NCBI GenBank assembly: GCA_937973965.1
Contig: CALJJQ010000080.1
Coordinates: 1 to 53,183, forward strand
DNA: 53,183 bases
Source: an uncultured Calothrix sp.
GTDB lineage: Bacteria; Cyanobacteriota; Cyanobacteriia; Cyanobacteriales; Nostocaceae
Reading direction: 5' to 3'
Shown here: positions 1-9,377 of the stretch, one piece after another
How positions within the stretch are numbered: the first letter of the stretch is position 1
How the letters are laid out: the number at the start of each line of letters is the position of its first letter
Notes under the pieces: generated by a model
The model's input: the letters and a program-made list of their open reading frames with translations, nothing else
What the model was told of the DNA's origin: nothing
Databases searched by the model: none
Program-made: the position numbers and the translations under genes

Positions 1-878
1 CCCAAATTACCACTATCTCCCCCACACCAACACCGACACCCGTCATTGCCAACACACCAGTAGCAAATATACCTAGACCAACGACCCCAAATACTAACAG
101 AATTTTAAACCCCGAAGACGACCTGGATACATCCTCCCCGGAAACCCCACCCACTCCATCTCAAGATAATTTTGCCAATAATAATACTCCCAGAACCCCT
201 TCCCCACTTCAAACTGCTTCCAATAACCGTAAAAGCGTTGCTATTGGTACCAGTGCTAGAGGAGTTTTGGCGATCGCACTTTTCGGTGAATCCCAAAAAA
301 CCCCGACAGCAAGAGGTAATAATGACCACACATTTGTGATTCGTCTCACGGAACCCTTGAAAAACCGGGATGGTAGTATTGCCCTACCAACAGATACTGA
401 ATTACTTGCCCAAATCAGTAATATTACGGATGGAGGGATGATACAGTTGCAGGGGAAATCGGTAATTATCAACCAAAATAATGAAAGTCGGATGATTAAC
501 TTACCAGAAGGTGCTATCAGGGTAAGCGCACCCCAAGGGAAACCATTAATTGCGGAACAATATCCGAAACGGGGGAGAGCGATCGCGGGAATGGATGCGG
601 GATTATTTGTACTGGGAGGAATCAGTAAAATTGCGGAGTTATCCAACCGTACTGATTCCCAAATTATTACCACCGCAGGGGGAAATATTGTTAGTCAGAA
701 TAATCCCCGCACTAATATTTTGACAGGAGCTTTAGAAGGGGGGATGAATGCCATTGTACCCCAAATAACCGCCCGCAATCAACAAGCGATCGCGGAAATG
801 AGCAGACATGGTAATATTTGGTTTATGCCTGCGGGTACAAGGGTGGAAGTTTTTGTGAATCAACAATTACAGTTTTGA
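1..878 (+). CDS. TrbI/VirB10-like protein, 3' part
   Basis: The reading frame is open from the window edge (codons in phase from base 3), so the N-terminus lies outside. The visible part starts with about 75 residues rich in Pro, Thr, Asn and Ser, a flexible linker. A compact domain follows, with the pattern of a VirB10/TrbI C-terminal barrel: IGTSARGVLAIALF, a central FVIRLTEPLKNRDGSIALP stretch, and the ending PAGTRVEVFVNQQLQF. In type IV secretion the family spans the cell envelope, but no other secretion gene is visible here, so a role in conjugation cannot be claimed. The family call rests on motif pattern only. Confidence 0.5.
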   Translation, partial: QITTISPTPTPTPVIANTPVANIPRPTTPNTNRILNPEDDLDTSSPETPPTPSQDNFANNNTPRTPSPLQTASNNRKSVAIGTSARGVLAIALFGESQKTPTARGNNDHTFVIRLTEPLKNRDGSIALPTDTELLAQISNITDGGMIQLQGKSVIINQNNESRMINLPEGAIRVSAPQGKPLIAEQYPKRGRAIAGMDAGLFVLGGISKIAELSNRTDSQIITTAGGNIVSQNNPRTNILTGALEGGMNAIVPQITARNQQAIAEMSRHGNIWFMPAGTRVEVFVNQQLQF

Positions 879-1020
879 ATTAGTTGGGGAATAGTCGTCA
901 TGTAGGCAAAGTCCTTTCTTAAAGAACCGTGTACACCAGAAATTACGAAAGTGGATTTTTCCCACTCCCGATTCCCAACTCCCGACTCCCTATTTTCCAA
1001 CGATTCAATCCCCCATATCC

Positions 1021-1235
1021 CAATACAGTTCAGTTAGACTTAAAAGCCTGATTATTGGGTAGGTTGGGCTGAAGAATGTAGAGGTAGTAGCCCTCGTGGA
1101 ATGCGTCCCCACGCGGAGCATCGGGACGAGATAATCAGAAAAACTGTGTGAACTTATGGCTAAATTTCCACAAAATCAACAGTCCATGCAAAGCCTCAAC
1201 CCAACCTACAGTTATCTTTAACACCAACCGTATTG
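1021..1235. mobile_element. MITE-like element, family A, copy 1
   Basis: A 215-bp non-coding element with short terminal inverted repeats (left end CAATACAGTT; right end reads CAATACGGTT on the other strand). It is flanked by a perfect 10-bp direct repeat, CCCCATATCC, at 1011-1020 and 1236-1245. A longer copy in opposite orientation lies at 25828-26172. The centre holds a palindrome around GTCCCCACGCGGAGC. No transposase is encoded, so it was presumably moved by an enzyme supplied elsewhere. It sits between two convergent genes. Confidence 0.85.
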
Positions 1236-1336
1236 CCCCATATCCTTCCGATTCCCGACTCCCAACTCCCTATTTTCTGAGTATTATACAACAGGGTTTT
1301 GTAACCCCAGACATGAATTGTGAAAATTCATGTAAT

Positions 1337-2341
1337 TTAGGCAATTAACTCTTGAAACTCTTGAAAAAATTTCTGTAAATCACTATTTTGTTTCAACAAA
1401 TTAGCCAGTTGTCCCAGTTGTCCTTTTTTACGCATAACTTGAAATAAATCGGTAGCAAATAATTGCACCCATTCCGGGGATGCAACCTTACTTAACCACA
1501 GGAAAACATTTTGAGCTTGGGTAATATTTTCGATTCTGACACTCAAACCAATTGTGGTTGCATACCTAGCACTGGGTTCTTTGGGAAAGGGAATATTTTC
1601 TCCTTCTCCAGCCAAAATTGGAGTGAGATTTGGTAAATTTTCATACAATTCGAGAAAGGTTCTAAATTCAGCAGCAGCTCCTTTTCCGACTGCTGGTGAG
1701 ATGTCTAACCCTGCTGTATGGAGTTTGCTAGCCATTTCCCAGGTACGGGGAGTAGGGAAAGCTACCTGTTGGGTATTGCTGTCTTGAGCGTGTAGTAAGC
1801 TGGTTCGGAAAGAGAGAAAAGCGATGATTTCTTCATGGAGATTTGCCGCGAGGGCATAGGCTTTAAAGCTGTCAAAATCGGCACTTACTTCTAAATGTAA
1901 AAAGCGATTGGCAAGGGGAGAAGGCATATCAAAAACAGAGGCTCGGTCTTCTTTACGGTTGCCGGCTGCCCAAATAAACCAGTTAGGAGGTACAGTATAA
2001 CTACCGACGCGACGGTCTAAAATTAACTGTTGGGCTACACCTTGCATTGCGGGTGGGGACATATTCAATTCATCTAGAAATAAAATACCCTGACCATGAT
2101 GGGGTAAGAATTCGGGAGGAAACCATTTCGAGATACCAGCTTCCGCAACGGGTAAACCACGTAAATCGGTTGGTGCAAGTTGGGAAAGACGAATATCAAT
2201 AAATTCCAGTTGATTGTCATTTGCAACTTGCTGAACAATGCTGGATTTACCAATTCCGGGAGCGCCCCAAATCATTATACTCAGGTAAAGACGATTCTGA
2301 ATAATTTGGTCGAGATAGGCTTTGAGTTCAGATGGTGTCAT
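1337..2341 (-). CDS. MoxR-like AAA+ ATPase
   Basis: A 334-residue ATPase. Walker A is GAPGIGKSS (residues 26-34, K32), Walker B is ILFLDELN (D90-E91), and WAAGNRKED is in the sensor-1 region. The Walker A to Walker B layout and the LxxTDLRGLP segment fit the MoxR/CbbQ group. These use ATP to remodel or insert cofactors into target proteins, often with a partner carrying a von Willebrand A domain. It starts 71 bases after the upstream LRV-repeat gene on the same strand, so the two probably form an operon. No VWA partner is next to it: the downstream side holds a MITE and a convergent gene. The substrate is unknown. Confidence 0.8.
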   Translation of the reverse strand: MTPSELKAYLDQIIQNRLYLSIMIWGAPGIGKSSIVQQVANDNQLEFIDIRLSQLAPTDLRGLPVAEAGISKWFPPEFLPHHGQGILFLDELNMSPPAMQGVAQQLILDRRVGSYTVPPNWFIWAAGNRKEDRASVFDMPSPLANRFLHLEVSADFDSFKAYALAANLHEEIIAFLSFRTSLLHAQDSNTQQVAFPTPRTWEMASKLHTAGLDISPAVGKGAAAEFRTFLELYENLPNLTPILAGEGENIPFPKEPSARYATTIGLSVRIENITQAQNVFLWLSKVASPEWVQLFATDLFQVMRKKGQLGQLANLLKQNSDLQKFFQEFQELIA

Positions 2342-2412
2342 GGTTGTAATTAGTAATTAATGGTGAATAGAAAAGGTGAAAATTAGATGGTTTATTTGGT
2401 GATTTAGACTAC

Positions 2413-4227
2413 TTATTCACTACGATTTTGCAGGTTATGCAAAGCAGCTTGACTGACTTTGATATCGTGATCCTTGGCTAATTCTTCCAAAGTCGCTGAG
2501 TGGGTATGGGGATTTTGAGCAGCATAAAGTCGGTCAGAAACGTTGTAACTTCTGGCTAATTGATTGAGAATTTGGGTACGGATGACGGGAGATGTATTCA
2601 GGTGACGCACTACTAACCATTCATATCCTCCTAAACGAGCAAGATGAGCTAAAGCTTGAGCAGGTGTATTGGGGTGACGAGCAACCAGAGAAACGCAATA
2701 CCAATCCAGCACCAACAGATTTAAAGCTGCTGGGGGAGCATGGGGATTTTTGGCGATCGCTTGACGAATTTCTGGTTCTGGGTCTTGAGCTAGGTCGGTG
2801 AGAACTTTGGGGTCAGTGTTATGGTTTTTTGCAACTTCGCAACGAACGAGATAGGAAGGATCTTTGGCTAAATTAGCCAAAATATCTGGGGGTAAATTGG
2901 GGTTTTGTGCAATCCAGGGACGAAGTTGGGGGTGTTTTTCCGCCCAGTTCCTCAATATATCTACGGGGGTGTGGGGGTGTTTTGCGACAAACTTATGGAC
3001 GGAAAGACGGGTATCAAAAGCTAAACGTTGGAGAATACGCTCAAGGGTGCTATTGTCCGTGTGATGATGACGAGCAATGAGAATTAATAGGTCATGATCA
3101 TGGGTTTGTGCGAGTTGGTCTAGGAGATGGGAAGGGGTTACAGGATTTTGCGCGATCGCATTTTTGATTTTGATGGATGCATCGCTGAGAATTTGCTCTA
3201 GAACGGGAATGGGAACCTCGGGATTTTGAGCGAGAAAATCATGTAAAGCTTGCTCATTAACAGCTTGTTCTAGGATGGGGGTGGGGGTATTCGGATGAGC
3301 TGCAACAATTTGTCTGATATGCAGTTCCGGGTGGGTAGATAGTTCGGTGAGTAAAGTGGCAGAAATACTGTGATTTTGGGGGAGGATATTCATTGCATAG
3401 ATGCGATAATCCATTGCTAAAGCCACAAACAGGGATTTAGGTAGATTTTCCCGCATGGCGATCGCTCGTTTAATTTTGAATTCACCACTAGCTAATAATT
3501 GGGACAGGACTGCAATGGGTGTATGGGGATGCTTCGCAACGGAAACGTGTAATTCCAAACAAACATTCCAATTTTTATCGGTTGAATCAGCAAGTATCGT
3601 CAAGACCGATGGGGGTGTATTATCTTGTTTGGCTAGGTGTAATTTAACTGGTATTGGACTATCTTTCGCTAAAACTTCCAGTATTTCCAGAGTGACATCT
3701 CCCCTTTGGGAAATACAAATGCCAATCCGTACATCATCATGGCTACGGGGAATAATTTGGTGTAAAATTTCAATACTAGTTTGGGGATGACGGGCTACAA
3801 AATAAACAATTTCGGAATTAGGATGCACTGCTGCACCTGTTAATAACCAACCGGGAACTTCTTTTAAAGTTAGTAGTTTACGTAATGTCCAATAGGATAT
3901 ATCTAGAGGTAATTGGGGATTTTCTAGTAACAGTAAATCGAGAATTGGATTAGCAAGAAATTCTTGCGGAAATTCCCCCGCTAACTCAAAGAGAATATCC
4001 TTGGGTGTATTGGGATTACTTACTAAACTTTCCCGAATTTTAATATTATTAATAAATGATAATTCTCTGAGCAATTCTGGTGTCGCGCTGGGATTTTTGG
4101 CAACAATTATAGCTAGTTCAATACTTTCATGGGCAAGTTGACTTAAAATCTCCGTCGGAGTATTTTCATCTTCAGCTTGTTCGTGGGGAAGTTGCGACAT
4201 AGGTAATTGCTTAATCCGTATTTTCAA
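2413..4227 (-). CDS. Leucine-rich repeat variant (LRV) protein
   Basis: A 604-residue protein made almost entirely of degenerate helical repeats of about 22-25 residues. A typical unit reads xAKHPHTPxxILxxLA; examples are VAKHPHTPVDILRNWAEKHP and IAQNPNLPPDILANLAKDP. This is the leucine-rich-repeat-variant pattern, a superhelical protein-binding scaffold. No signal peptide, membrane segment or catalytic domain is seen. It precedes the MoxR-like ATPase on the same strand with a short gap, which suggests that the scaffold presents targets to that ATPase (inference). Confidence 0.75.
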   Translation of the reverse strand: MKIRIKQLPMSQLPHEQAEDENTPTEILSQLAHESIELAIIVAKNPSATPELLRELSFINNIKIRESLVSNPNTPKDILFELAGEFPQEFLANPILDLLLLENPQLPLDISYWTLRKLLTLKEVPGWLLTGAAVHPNSEIVYFVARHPQTSIEILHQIIPRSHDDVRIGICISQRGDVTLEILEVLAKDSPIPVKLHLAKQDNTPPSVLTILADSTDKNWNVCLELHVSVAKHPHTPIAVLSQLLASGEFKIKRAIAMRENLPKSLFVALAMDYRIYAMNILPQNHSISATLLTELSTHPELHIRQIVAAHPNTPTPILEQAVNEQALHDFLAQNPEVPIPVLEQILSDASIKIKNAIAQNPVTPSHLLDQLAQTHDHDLLILIARHHHTDNSTLERILQRLAFDTRLSVHKFVAKHPHTPVDILRNWAEKHPQLRPWIAQNPNLPPDILANLAKDPSYLVRCEVAKNHNTDPKVLTDLAQDPEPEIRQAIAKNPHAPPAALNLLVLDWYCVSLVARHPNTPAQALAHLARLGGYEWLVVRHLNTSPVIRTQILNQLARSYNVSDRLYAAQNPHTHSATLEELAKDHDIKVSQAALHNLQNRSE

Positions 4228-4844
4228 TATAGTTTATACATATAGGTATAAACTGCTAATTAAGATAATATAATTTTAAAAAATATCAAATAAATATTGA
4301 CCGAAAGAATAATCATGCGGATACAAATTAAATAAAAAATTTGACTAATGTTGAATGTATTACAAAATCCACATTTTTGACAAATACCTAACGCTTTCAG
4401 AATGTATTAATAAAATCAAAATGTAACTCAATACTTACAGTTTACTGGTAAAAAAATCAAGGAAAAGAGTATGCCAATTAAAAAAGTAAAAATGCTCAAT
4501 TCTGTAAAATAATTAACAAAATTTTCATTCCCTAATATTCAGTCAGTAATTAAGGAAAGCTACGCTACAAAAACTTATATGAAAGGGAACAGGAAATACC
4601 CAGATTGATTACAAACTTCTAAAACATTCAGGGATTAGAGGGAAAATCAACCCATTACTCAGCCCTCATTGCTGACTCGTGATCAATACAGAAATGAGGA
4701 ACTTTTAACGGAGGTATCCTGAATTGTTTTAACCATCAACTATAAGTCATCATATTGATTTATGAGGCTTGAGGGCAAAGTCCCTATATACTTCCCCCAC
4801 TCCCTATCCCCTATTTATCAGCGAGAAAATCAATCGGGCTGTAA
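4228..4844. other. AT-rich gap without a recognised gene
   Basis: Between two minus-strand genes. Very AT-rich from about 4240 to 4560, with no convincing open frame. The right part carries the dispersed ACTCCCTATCCCC-type sequence near 4798-4815. The promoter of the LRV gene should lie at its left end. Confidence 0.5.
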
Positions 4845-5696
4845 TTAAATTTTTCTGGCAATCACAAAATTTAATAGTGCATTACACCAAGCTTGATTTG
4901 CCGATGTTTCTATCCCTTGAATTGCTTCTATATACTTGGATTTACATCCTTGAATTTCTGCTGCTGACAGAAAATTCACCTGATAACCAAAAGCATTTTG
5001 ACTATTGATTTGCCACATTTGCTCTGCATATTCAATACTGGGAGTAAAATACCAACCAAAATCTTCACAAATAATTTTAATATCCTGAAATCCAGACTGA
5101 TATACATGAGCGTAGCACTTTTGGGGTGAACCCAGTAATTCATTGGGATTGGGTATTTCTGCTCCGTAACTAGCAGCTACCTCTCGAAAAATTATTGATG
5201 GGGAAAAAGCCTTTTCTTCCCATGCATTAAATGCTAAAGTTCCACCTGGTTTTAACAGACGATGACATTGCCGCAAAAATTTTGGTATATCCGCCAAATA
5301 AGCAACAGCTAGTGAACAAAAAATCACATCAAAACTATTTGCTATCAAATAATTTTGCTGCTGTTCTTCGCTAATTTCCTCCACATCAGCCTCGATGAAT
5401 TCCACATTTGTTAAACCCAATTTTAACAACTTTTCCCTCCCAGTCTGCAACATTCCCGCAGATATATCCACACCAATCACACGACCCTGTATACCCACAA
5501 TTTTTGCTGCGGCGATCGCCACATTACCCGTACCAGTAGCCATATCTAAAATAGACTGTCCCGGTTGAAGATTTACCAACTCTACTAATCGCTGACTAAC
5601 TGATGCATGAAAATGACCATTATCGTAGTTTGTACGGGAATTAAAGTCTTTGATAATTTGTTGTTTATATGTTGTGGTATTTACACTTGTTGGCAT
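4845..5696 (-). CDS. Class I SAM-dependent methyltransferase
   Basis: A 283-residue protein. Motif I is SILDMATGTGNVAIAA near residues 45-60, followed by the acidic GVDIS loop and, near residue 125, FDVIFCSLAVAYL and LLKPGGTLAFNAWEE. This is the UbiE/MenG-like Methyltransf_11 fold. The length and C-terminus do not match canonical UbiE/MenG closely enough to name the substrate. It is a single minus-strand gene; a TTAATGCA palindrome lies about 130 bases upstream of its start. It could act on a quinone, a lipid or a small metabolite. Confidence 0.75.
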   Translation of the reverse strand: MPTSVNTTTYKQQIIKDFNSRTNYDNGHFHASVSQRLVELVNLQPGQSILDMATGTGNVAIAAAKIVGIQGRVIGVDISAGMLQTGREKLLKLGLTNVEFIEADVEEISEEQQQNYLIANSFDVIFCSLAVAYLADIPKFLRQCHRLLKPGGTLAFNAWEEKAFSPSIIFREVAASYGAEIPNPNELLGSPQKCYAHVYQSGFQDIKIICEDFGWYFTPSIEYAEQMWQINSQNAFGYQVNFLSAAEIQGCKSKYIEAIQGIETSANQAWCNALLNFVIARKI

Positions 5697-5821
5697 GTAA
5701 AATGATTGCTCCCTGAATACAGTAAATTATTTGCCGATAAATTGCTGTGCGAATATATCCAGTTTAGCCAGTATTATTTGAATCGTCTCTATCATCAATA
5801 ATTCGTAAATGAGATGTAACA

Positions 5822-5841
5822 TTAATGCATGTGTGCATTAA
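5822..5841. promoter_or_regulatory. Palindrome, possible operator
   Basis: Perfect 8-bp arms TTAATGCA and TGCATTAA separated by TGTG, in the region upstream of the minus-strand methyltransferase. The size and symmetry suit a dimeric regulator. No regulator is identified. Confidence 0.35.
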
Positions 5842-6044
5842 CGGAAAGTTAAGTGACAGATTTTTCTCTGAAAGGTGATATTAAACACTTATTAAGTGCC
5901 ACACCTCCCCAGGGTAATTCGTTTTAATCGGGACTAAATACCCAAAACTTGTGAAAACTTTAGTAAACCAGGGTGAAAGCAGTCAGGGGAGTGAGAAGTT
6001 AGCGCTAGTCAGACAAATCCAGGGGTTGACAGGGGGTCAATAGA

Positions 6045-6176
6045 ATGATTACTAACCGAAAGTACGCTCCGGTCAGGTTGTTGCAGGAAAAATTATTACA
6101 ACAAAAAGTATTATTAGCACAGAAAGAAATTGAAACAGCGATCGCGCAGTTAGCAAATGTCAAACCGATACTATAA
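6045..6176 (+). CDS. Possible small protein, 43 residues
   Basis: ATG frame of 43 codons beginning MITNRKYAPVRLLQEKLLQQ. It is basic and helix-prone, with a HIP1-like GCGATCGC in frame. The next small frame starts inside its end, in another phase, with a 20-base overlap, as in translationally coupled pairs. No family is recognised. It may be real or a remnant. Confidence 0.3.
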   Translation: MITNRKYAPVRLLQEKLLQQKVLLAQKEIETAIAQLANVKPIL

Positions 6177-6285
6177 AGCATTAGCTAGCCATGCTTCCAT
6201 CCCTGAAGCTTATCTTCAAGGTTGCGGTGAAATTCAACTTTATAACCTTGCGGAAGAATTAACCCCTAAACTTTATCAAAGGTAG
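6157..6285 (+). CDS. Possible small protein, 42 residues
   Basis: ATG frame starting MSNRYYKALASHASIPEAYL and ending just before a GGGAATGGGGAG repeat tract. It overlaps the previous small frame by 20 bases. The two together look like one small operon or one decayed gene; neither family is recognised. Confidence 0.3.
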   Translation: MSNRYYKALASHASIPEAYLQGCGEIQLYNLAEELTPKLYQR

Positions 6286-7003
6286 GGAATGGGGAGTCGC
6301 TGACATTGAGTGCGATCGCTGACGTAAAACATCTATTCAAAGATGGGGAGTAGGGAGTAGCCATACATTTAGAGTGTGATCGCGCTCTGAGGAAAAAGGC
6401 CTATTAGAATCTCAACATCCTCAAACAGCAAATAATTGTTGCGAATGTGAGTTTTTGCCGAGGTTAGGAAGTAAACTTCTCTTTCAGAATCATGGCAAGC
6501 GTTGAGTAATACTATTTCACGAACAGCCTAATACATTTTCTTCCCCTGCTCCCCGTCAGGTATCAACTCCCAAGTAAAACGGTGTAACGGCTTGATCTTC
6601 ATCCTACTACCTATTCCCCACTCCCTGCTCCCTGTAAATTTGAGGGATTTGTGAGAAATCTCAGTTAAGTTTTGTAAGCCTTTGAAACTAGAAAACAATA
6701 ATTTTTAACGAACAGAGGGTCTCAGTCGTTGTATAAATATATTTTGGAAGGGTAAAACGTCGAGAGGGGTTGCTTGAACGTAGTTATCCCTTGGTTTCTG
6801 GCTCATCTGAGTTATTCATGAACTTTTGTAAAAAAGTTTTAATATGGGAGCCAAGAAGAGATTAGACTGTATCAAGGATATCTGTTTGACCTTTCTGGGT
6901 TGCGAACTGCAATCTATCGTCAGAGTCGCAGGATATGTGGACTTTAGATATAAAGTTCAAAAAACAAGACAAATCTAAAATTAACGGATAGGAGATTAGA
7001 TTA
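6286..7003. promoter_or_regulatory. Upstream region and leader of the phycocyanin operon
   Basis: About 700 bases without a convincing gene. The left part has dispersed repeats, including the ATCAACTCCCAAGTAAAACG motif at about 6563 and a CTCCCTGCTCCCTG tract at 6620. The right part should contain the cpc promoter and a long leader. A TATAAATA box lies near 6731, and AGGAG (about 6989) is correctly spaced before the cpcB ATG. The exact promoter cannot be assigned. Confidence 0.45.
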
Positions 7004-7522
7004 ATGTTAGATGCGTTTGCCAAAGTAGTATCGCAGGCTGATGCCCGTGGAGAATACCTCAGCACTGCTCAATTAGATGCATTGATGAACATGGTAAAAG
7101 ACGGTAACAAACGGATGGATACCGTTAACCGGATTACCAGCAATGCATCAGCAATCGTTGCGAACGCAGCGCGTGCATTATTTGCAGAACAGCCCCAATT
7201 GATTGCACCAGGTGGAAACGCTTACACCAGCCGTCGGATGGCAGCTTGCTTGCGCGATATGGAAATCATCTTGCGCTACGTGACCTATGCAATCTTTGCT
7301 GGAGATGCAAGTGTACTTGACGACCGTTGTTTGAACGGATTGCGCGAAACCTACTTGGCATTGGGTACTCCCGGTGCATCGGTTGCAGTTGGCGTGCAAA
7401 AAATGAAAGAAGCGGCAATTGCGATCGCAAATGACAGAAACGGTATCACCCAAGGTGATTGCAGTGCATTAATGTCTGAAGTAGCAAGCTACTTCGATCG
7501 TGCAGCAGCAGCCGTTGCATAA
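7004..7522 (+). CDS. cpcB: C-phycocyanin beta subunit
   Basis: A 172-residue phycobiliprotein beta chain, usual length. It shows both phycocyanobilin sites: C82 in [16 protein letters not shown] and C153 in [10 protein letters not shown]72, the asparagine methylated in beta subunits, is present in PGGNAY. It pairs with CpcA to form the alpha-beta monomers of phycobilisome rods. AGGAG precedes the ATG. First gene of the operon. The N-terminus MLDAF recalls phycoerythrocyanin beta, but the partner alpha chain is clearly CpcA, so phycocyanin is preferred. Confidence 0.93.
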   Translation: MLDAFAKVVSQADARGEYLSTAQLDALMNMVKDGNKRMDTVNRITSNASAIVANAARALFAEQPQLIAPGGNAYTSRRMAACLRDMEIILRYVTYAIFAGDASVLDDRCLNGLRETYLALGTPGASVAVGVQKMKEAAIAIANDRNGITQGDCSALMSEVASYFDRAAAAVA

Positions 7523-7644
7523 TTTGAAATAAGTCTAAGCGCTATTTGCTGACTATGTTGTGGGAATAAATGCAGATAGTCAGTTCGTGAAAATAGCTTT
7601 GAAACAGAAATTTCTAAAAAGCTTAAAAGGGAGATACCAAACCG

Positions 7645-8133
7645 ATGAAAACACCACTCACCGAAGCTGTAGCAGCAGCAGATTCTCAAGGACGTTTCTT
7701 GAGCAGCACAGAAGTGCAAGTTGCTTTTGGTCGTTTCCGTCAAGCTACAGCTAGCTTGGAAGCAGCAAAAGCATTAACTGCCAAAGCTCAAAGCTTGGCT
7801 GAAGGTGCGGCAAACGCAGTATATCAAAAATTCCCCTATACCACCCAGATGACCGGACCCAACTTTGCATCTACCTCCACAGGTAAAGCAAAATGTGTGC
7901 GTGACATCGGCTACTACTTGCGCATGGTTACCTACTGTCTAGTTGTTGGTGGTACAGGTCCATTGGATGATTACTTGATTGCCGGTATCGCTGAAATCAA
8001 CAAAACCTTCGACCTATCTCCTAGCTGGTATGTTGAAGCTCTCAAATACATCAAAGCTAACCACGGATTAAGCGGCGACCCTGCGGTTGAAGCTAATTCA
8101 TACATTGATTACGCTATTAACGCCCTCAGCTAA
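7645..8133 (+). CDS. cpcA: C-phycocyanin alpha subunit
   Basis: A 162-residue phycobiliprotein alpha chain, exact family length. The single phycocyanobilin attachment site is C84 in [15 protein letters not shown]. The segment [19 protein letters not shown] and the ending [10 protein letters not shown] are characteristic of CpcA rather than PecA. The 122-base gap after cpcB ends in a strong AGGGAG ribosome site. A hairpin follows the stop and probably sets the ratio of cpcBA to linker transcripts. The lyase for C84 is encoded downstream by cpcE and cpcF. Confidence 0.95.
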   Translation: MKTPLTEAVAAADSQGRFLSSTEVQVAFGRFRQATASLEAAKALTAKAQSLAEGAANAVYQKFPYTTQMTGPNFASTSTGKAKCVRDIGYYLRMVTYCLVVGGTGPLDDYLIAGIAEINKTFDLSPSWYVEALKYIKANHGLSGDPAVEANSYIDYAINALS

Positions 8134-8147
8134 TTAGGGTTAATTTG

Positions 8148-8214
8148 CCCGGAAAGCGGTAGCGGCTCGGCTGGCATGGTGCTAGGAGTTGTTAAGCTTT
8201 CCGGGTAGTTTTTT
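8148..8214 (+). terminator. Partial terminator/attenuator after cpcA
   Basis: Inverted repeat CCCGGAAAGC (8148-8157) and GCTTTCCGGG (8196-8205), perfect over 10 bp with a 38-base loop, followed by TAGTTTTTT. Its position between cpcA and the linkers matches the known segmental attenuation of cpc operons, which makes more subunit than linker. Confidence 0.75.
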
Positions 8215-8251
8215 AGGCTTTGCATAAAAAAATAATATTAGTGAATCGCTT

Positions 8252-8352
8252 CATCACTATAGTGATGGGATGAAGGTGAGATAGACAAGCAACACACAGA
8301 ACAGTTGTTATGTTGTTAGAAAAATAACTCAAAGGTAGACTCAACATAACAA
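8252..8352 (+). promoter_or_regulatory. Two palindromes in the leader of the first rod-linker gene
   Basis: CATCACTATAGTGATG at 8252-8267 is a perfect 16-bp palindrome. TTGTTATGTTG (8305-8315) and CAACATAACAA (8342-8352) are perfect 11-bp arms with a 26-base loop. Both lie between the cpcA attenuator and the linker start at 8392. They may be an operator, a processing site or a regulatory hairpin. Confidence 0.5.
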
Positions 8353-8391
8353 AATTGTTTTTGATAACATCAAATAACGGGGTATACAGTT

Positions 8392-9210
8392 ATGACCGGA
8401 TTAGGAGCAGCTGCCCAGTTAGGAATTCGTGCGTTTGCGGAATCGGGTATAGTTGAACTGCGGAGTAATGCATCTCGAGAAGATGTAGAAAACGTGATTC
8501 GTTGCGCATATCGGCAGGTATTAGGGAATGCTTACTTACTGGAAGGTCAGCGTTTGACCAGTGCAGAATCATTGCTGCACAGTGGTGAAATCACCGTGCG
8601 TGATTTTATTCGGATGATTGCTCAATCTGAATTATACCGCGAAAGGTTTTTTTACAGTAATTCCCAAACTCGGTTTATTGAGTTGAATTATAAACACTTG
8701 CTTGGGAGAGCGCCACAGGACGAGACAGAAATCGCCTACCACGTAGACCTGTATAGTTCACAGGGTTACAGTGCGGATATCGATTCCTATATAGATTCTG
8801 TGGAGTACCAAGAGAACTTTGGTGATAACATCGTTCCCTACTACCGAGGTTTTTCTAGTCAAGTGGGACAGAAAAATATTGGTTTTAGCCGGATGTTTCA
8901 GTTGTATCGGGGATATGCGAATAGCGATACTAGTCAAGGGCAAAAACAAGGTAAATTGACTTGGGATGTGGCGAAAAACCTAGCTTCACCGATTCATCCA
9001 GCTAGCAGCGCGGCTTTAGTTGGTGGTGCAGTGGGTGCTGCACGGGGTGATGTGTATCGGATTCGTTATATGCAAGCAGCATCACCAAATGCGGCTGTTG
9101 TGAGACGCTCGACTAATGAAATAGTGGTTTCCTTTGAGCAGTTGTCAAGTAAATTGCAACAGTTAAACCGTAAAGGTTGCAGAGTGATGAGTATTGGATT
9201 GGCTTCATAA
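8392..9210 (+). CDS. cpcC: Phycocyanin rod linker, first copy
   Basis: A 272-residue linker. The N-terminal phycobilisome linker domain spans about residues 15-180 ([55 protein letters not shown]). A C-terminal CpcD-like domain ([10 protein letters not shown] ... [11 protein letters not shown]) follows after about residue 215. Rod linkers sit inside phycocyanin hexamers and set their order and energy flow. A second, different linker follows, an arrangement also seen in cpcH-cpcI type operons, so this copy could equally be named cpcH. Confidence 0.88.
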   Translation: MTGLGAAAQLGIRAFAESGIVELRSNASREDVENVIRCAYRQVLGNAYLLEGQRLTSAESLLHSGEITVRDFIRMIAQSELYRERFFYSNSQTRFIELNYKHLLGRAPQDETEIAYHVDLYSSQGYSADIDSYIDSVEYQENFGDNIVPYYRGFSSQVGQKNIGFSRMFQLYRGYANSDTSQGQKQGKLTWDVAKNLASPIHPASSAALVGGAVGAARGDVYRIRYMQAASPNAAVVRRSTNEIVVSFEQLSSKLQQLNRKGCRVMSIGLAS

Positions 9211-9304
9211 ATTCAGTCAGCAGTAAACCTGTTGTCTAAACAATTGCAAATCACTAACAAATTCACAGATGGTGAAAAATTGGGAATGGGTTATTGATTT
9301 GTTA

Positions 9305-9334
9305 GAGTTGTCGTGTTGGTCAAAATGACAACTC
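9305..9334 (+). promoter_or_regulatory. Hairpin upstream of the second rod linker
   Basis: GAGTTGTC (9305-9312) and GACAACTC (9327-9334) form perfect 8-bp arms with a 14-base loop, 43 bases before the next ATG. It may stabilise the processed message or act as an operator. Confidence 0.4.
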
Positions 9335-9377
9335 ACTCTCGTGGAAATATGAATAGTAAGGAGATAGTGTTGAGACT

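Noticed and set aside
1148-1348. 66-codon frame
   Set aside because: Mostly MITE and flanking repeat; no coding character.
7004-8133. Phycoerythrocyanin (pecB/pecA) instead of phycocyanin
   Set aside because: The alpha chain has the CpcA sequence [13 protein letters not shown] and [15 protein letters not shown], and the lyases are CpcE/CpcF-like.
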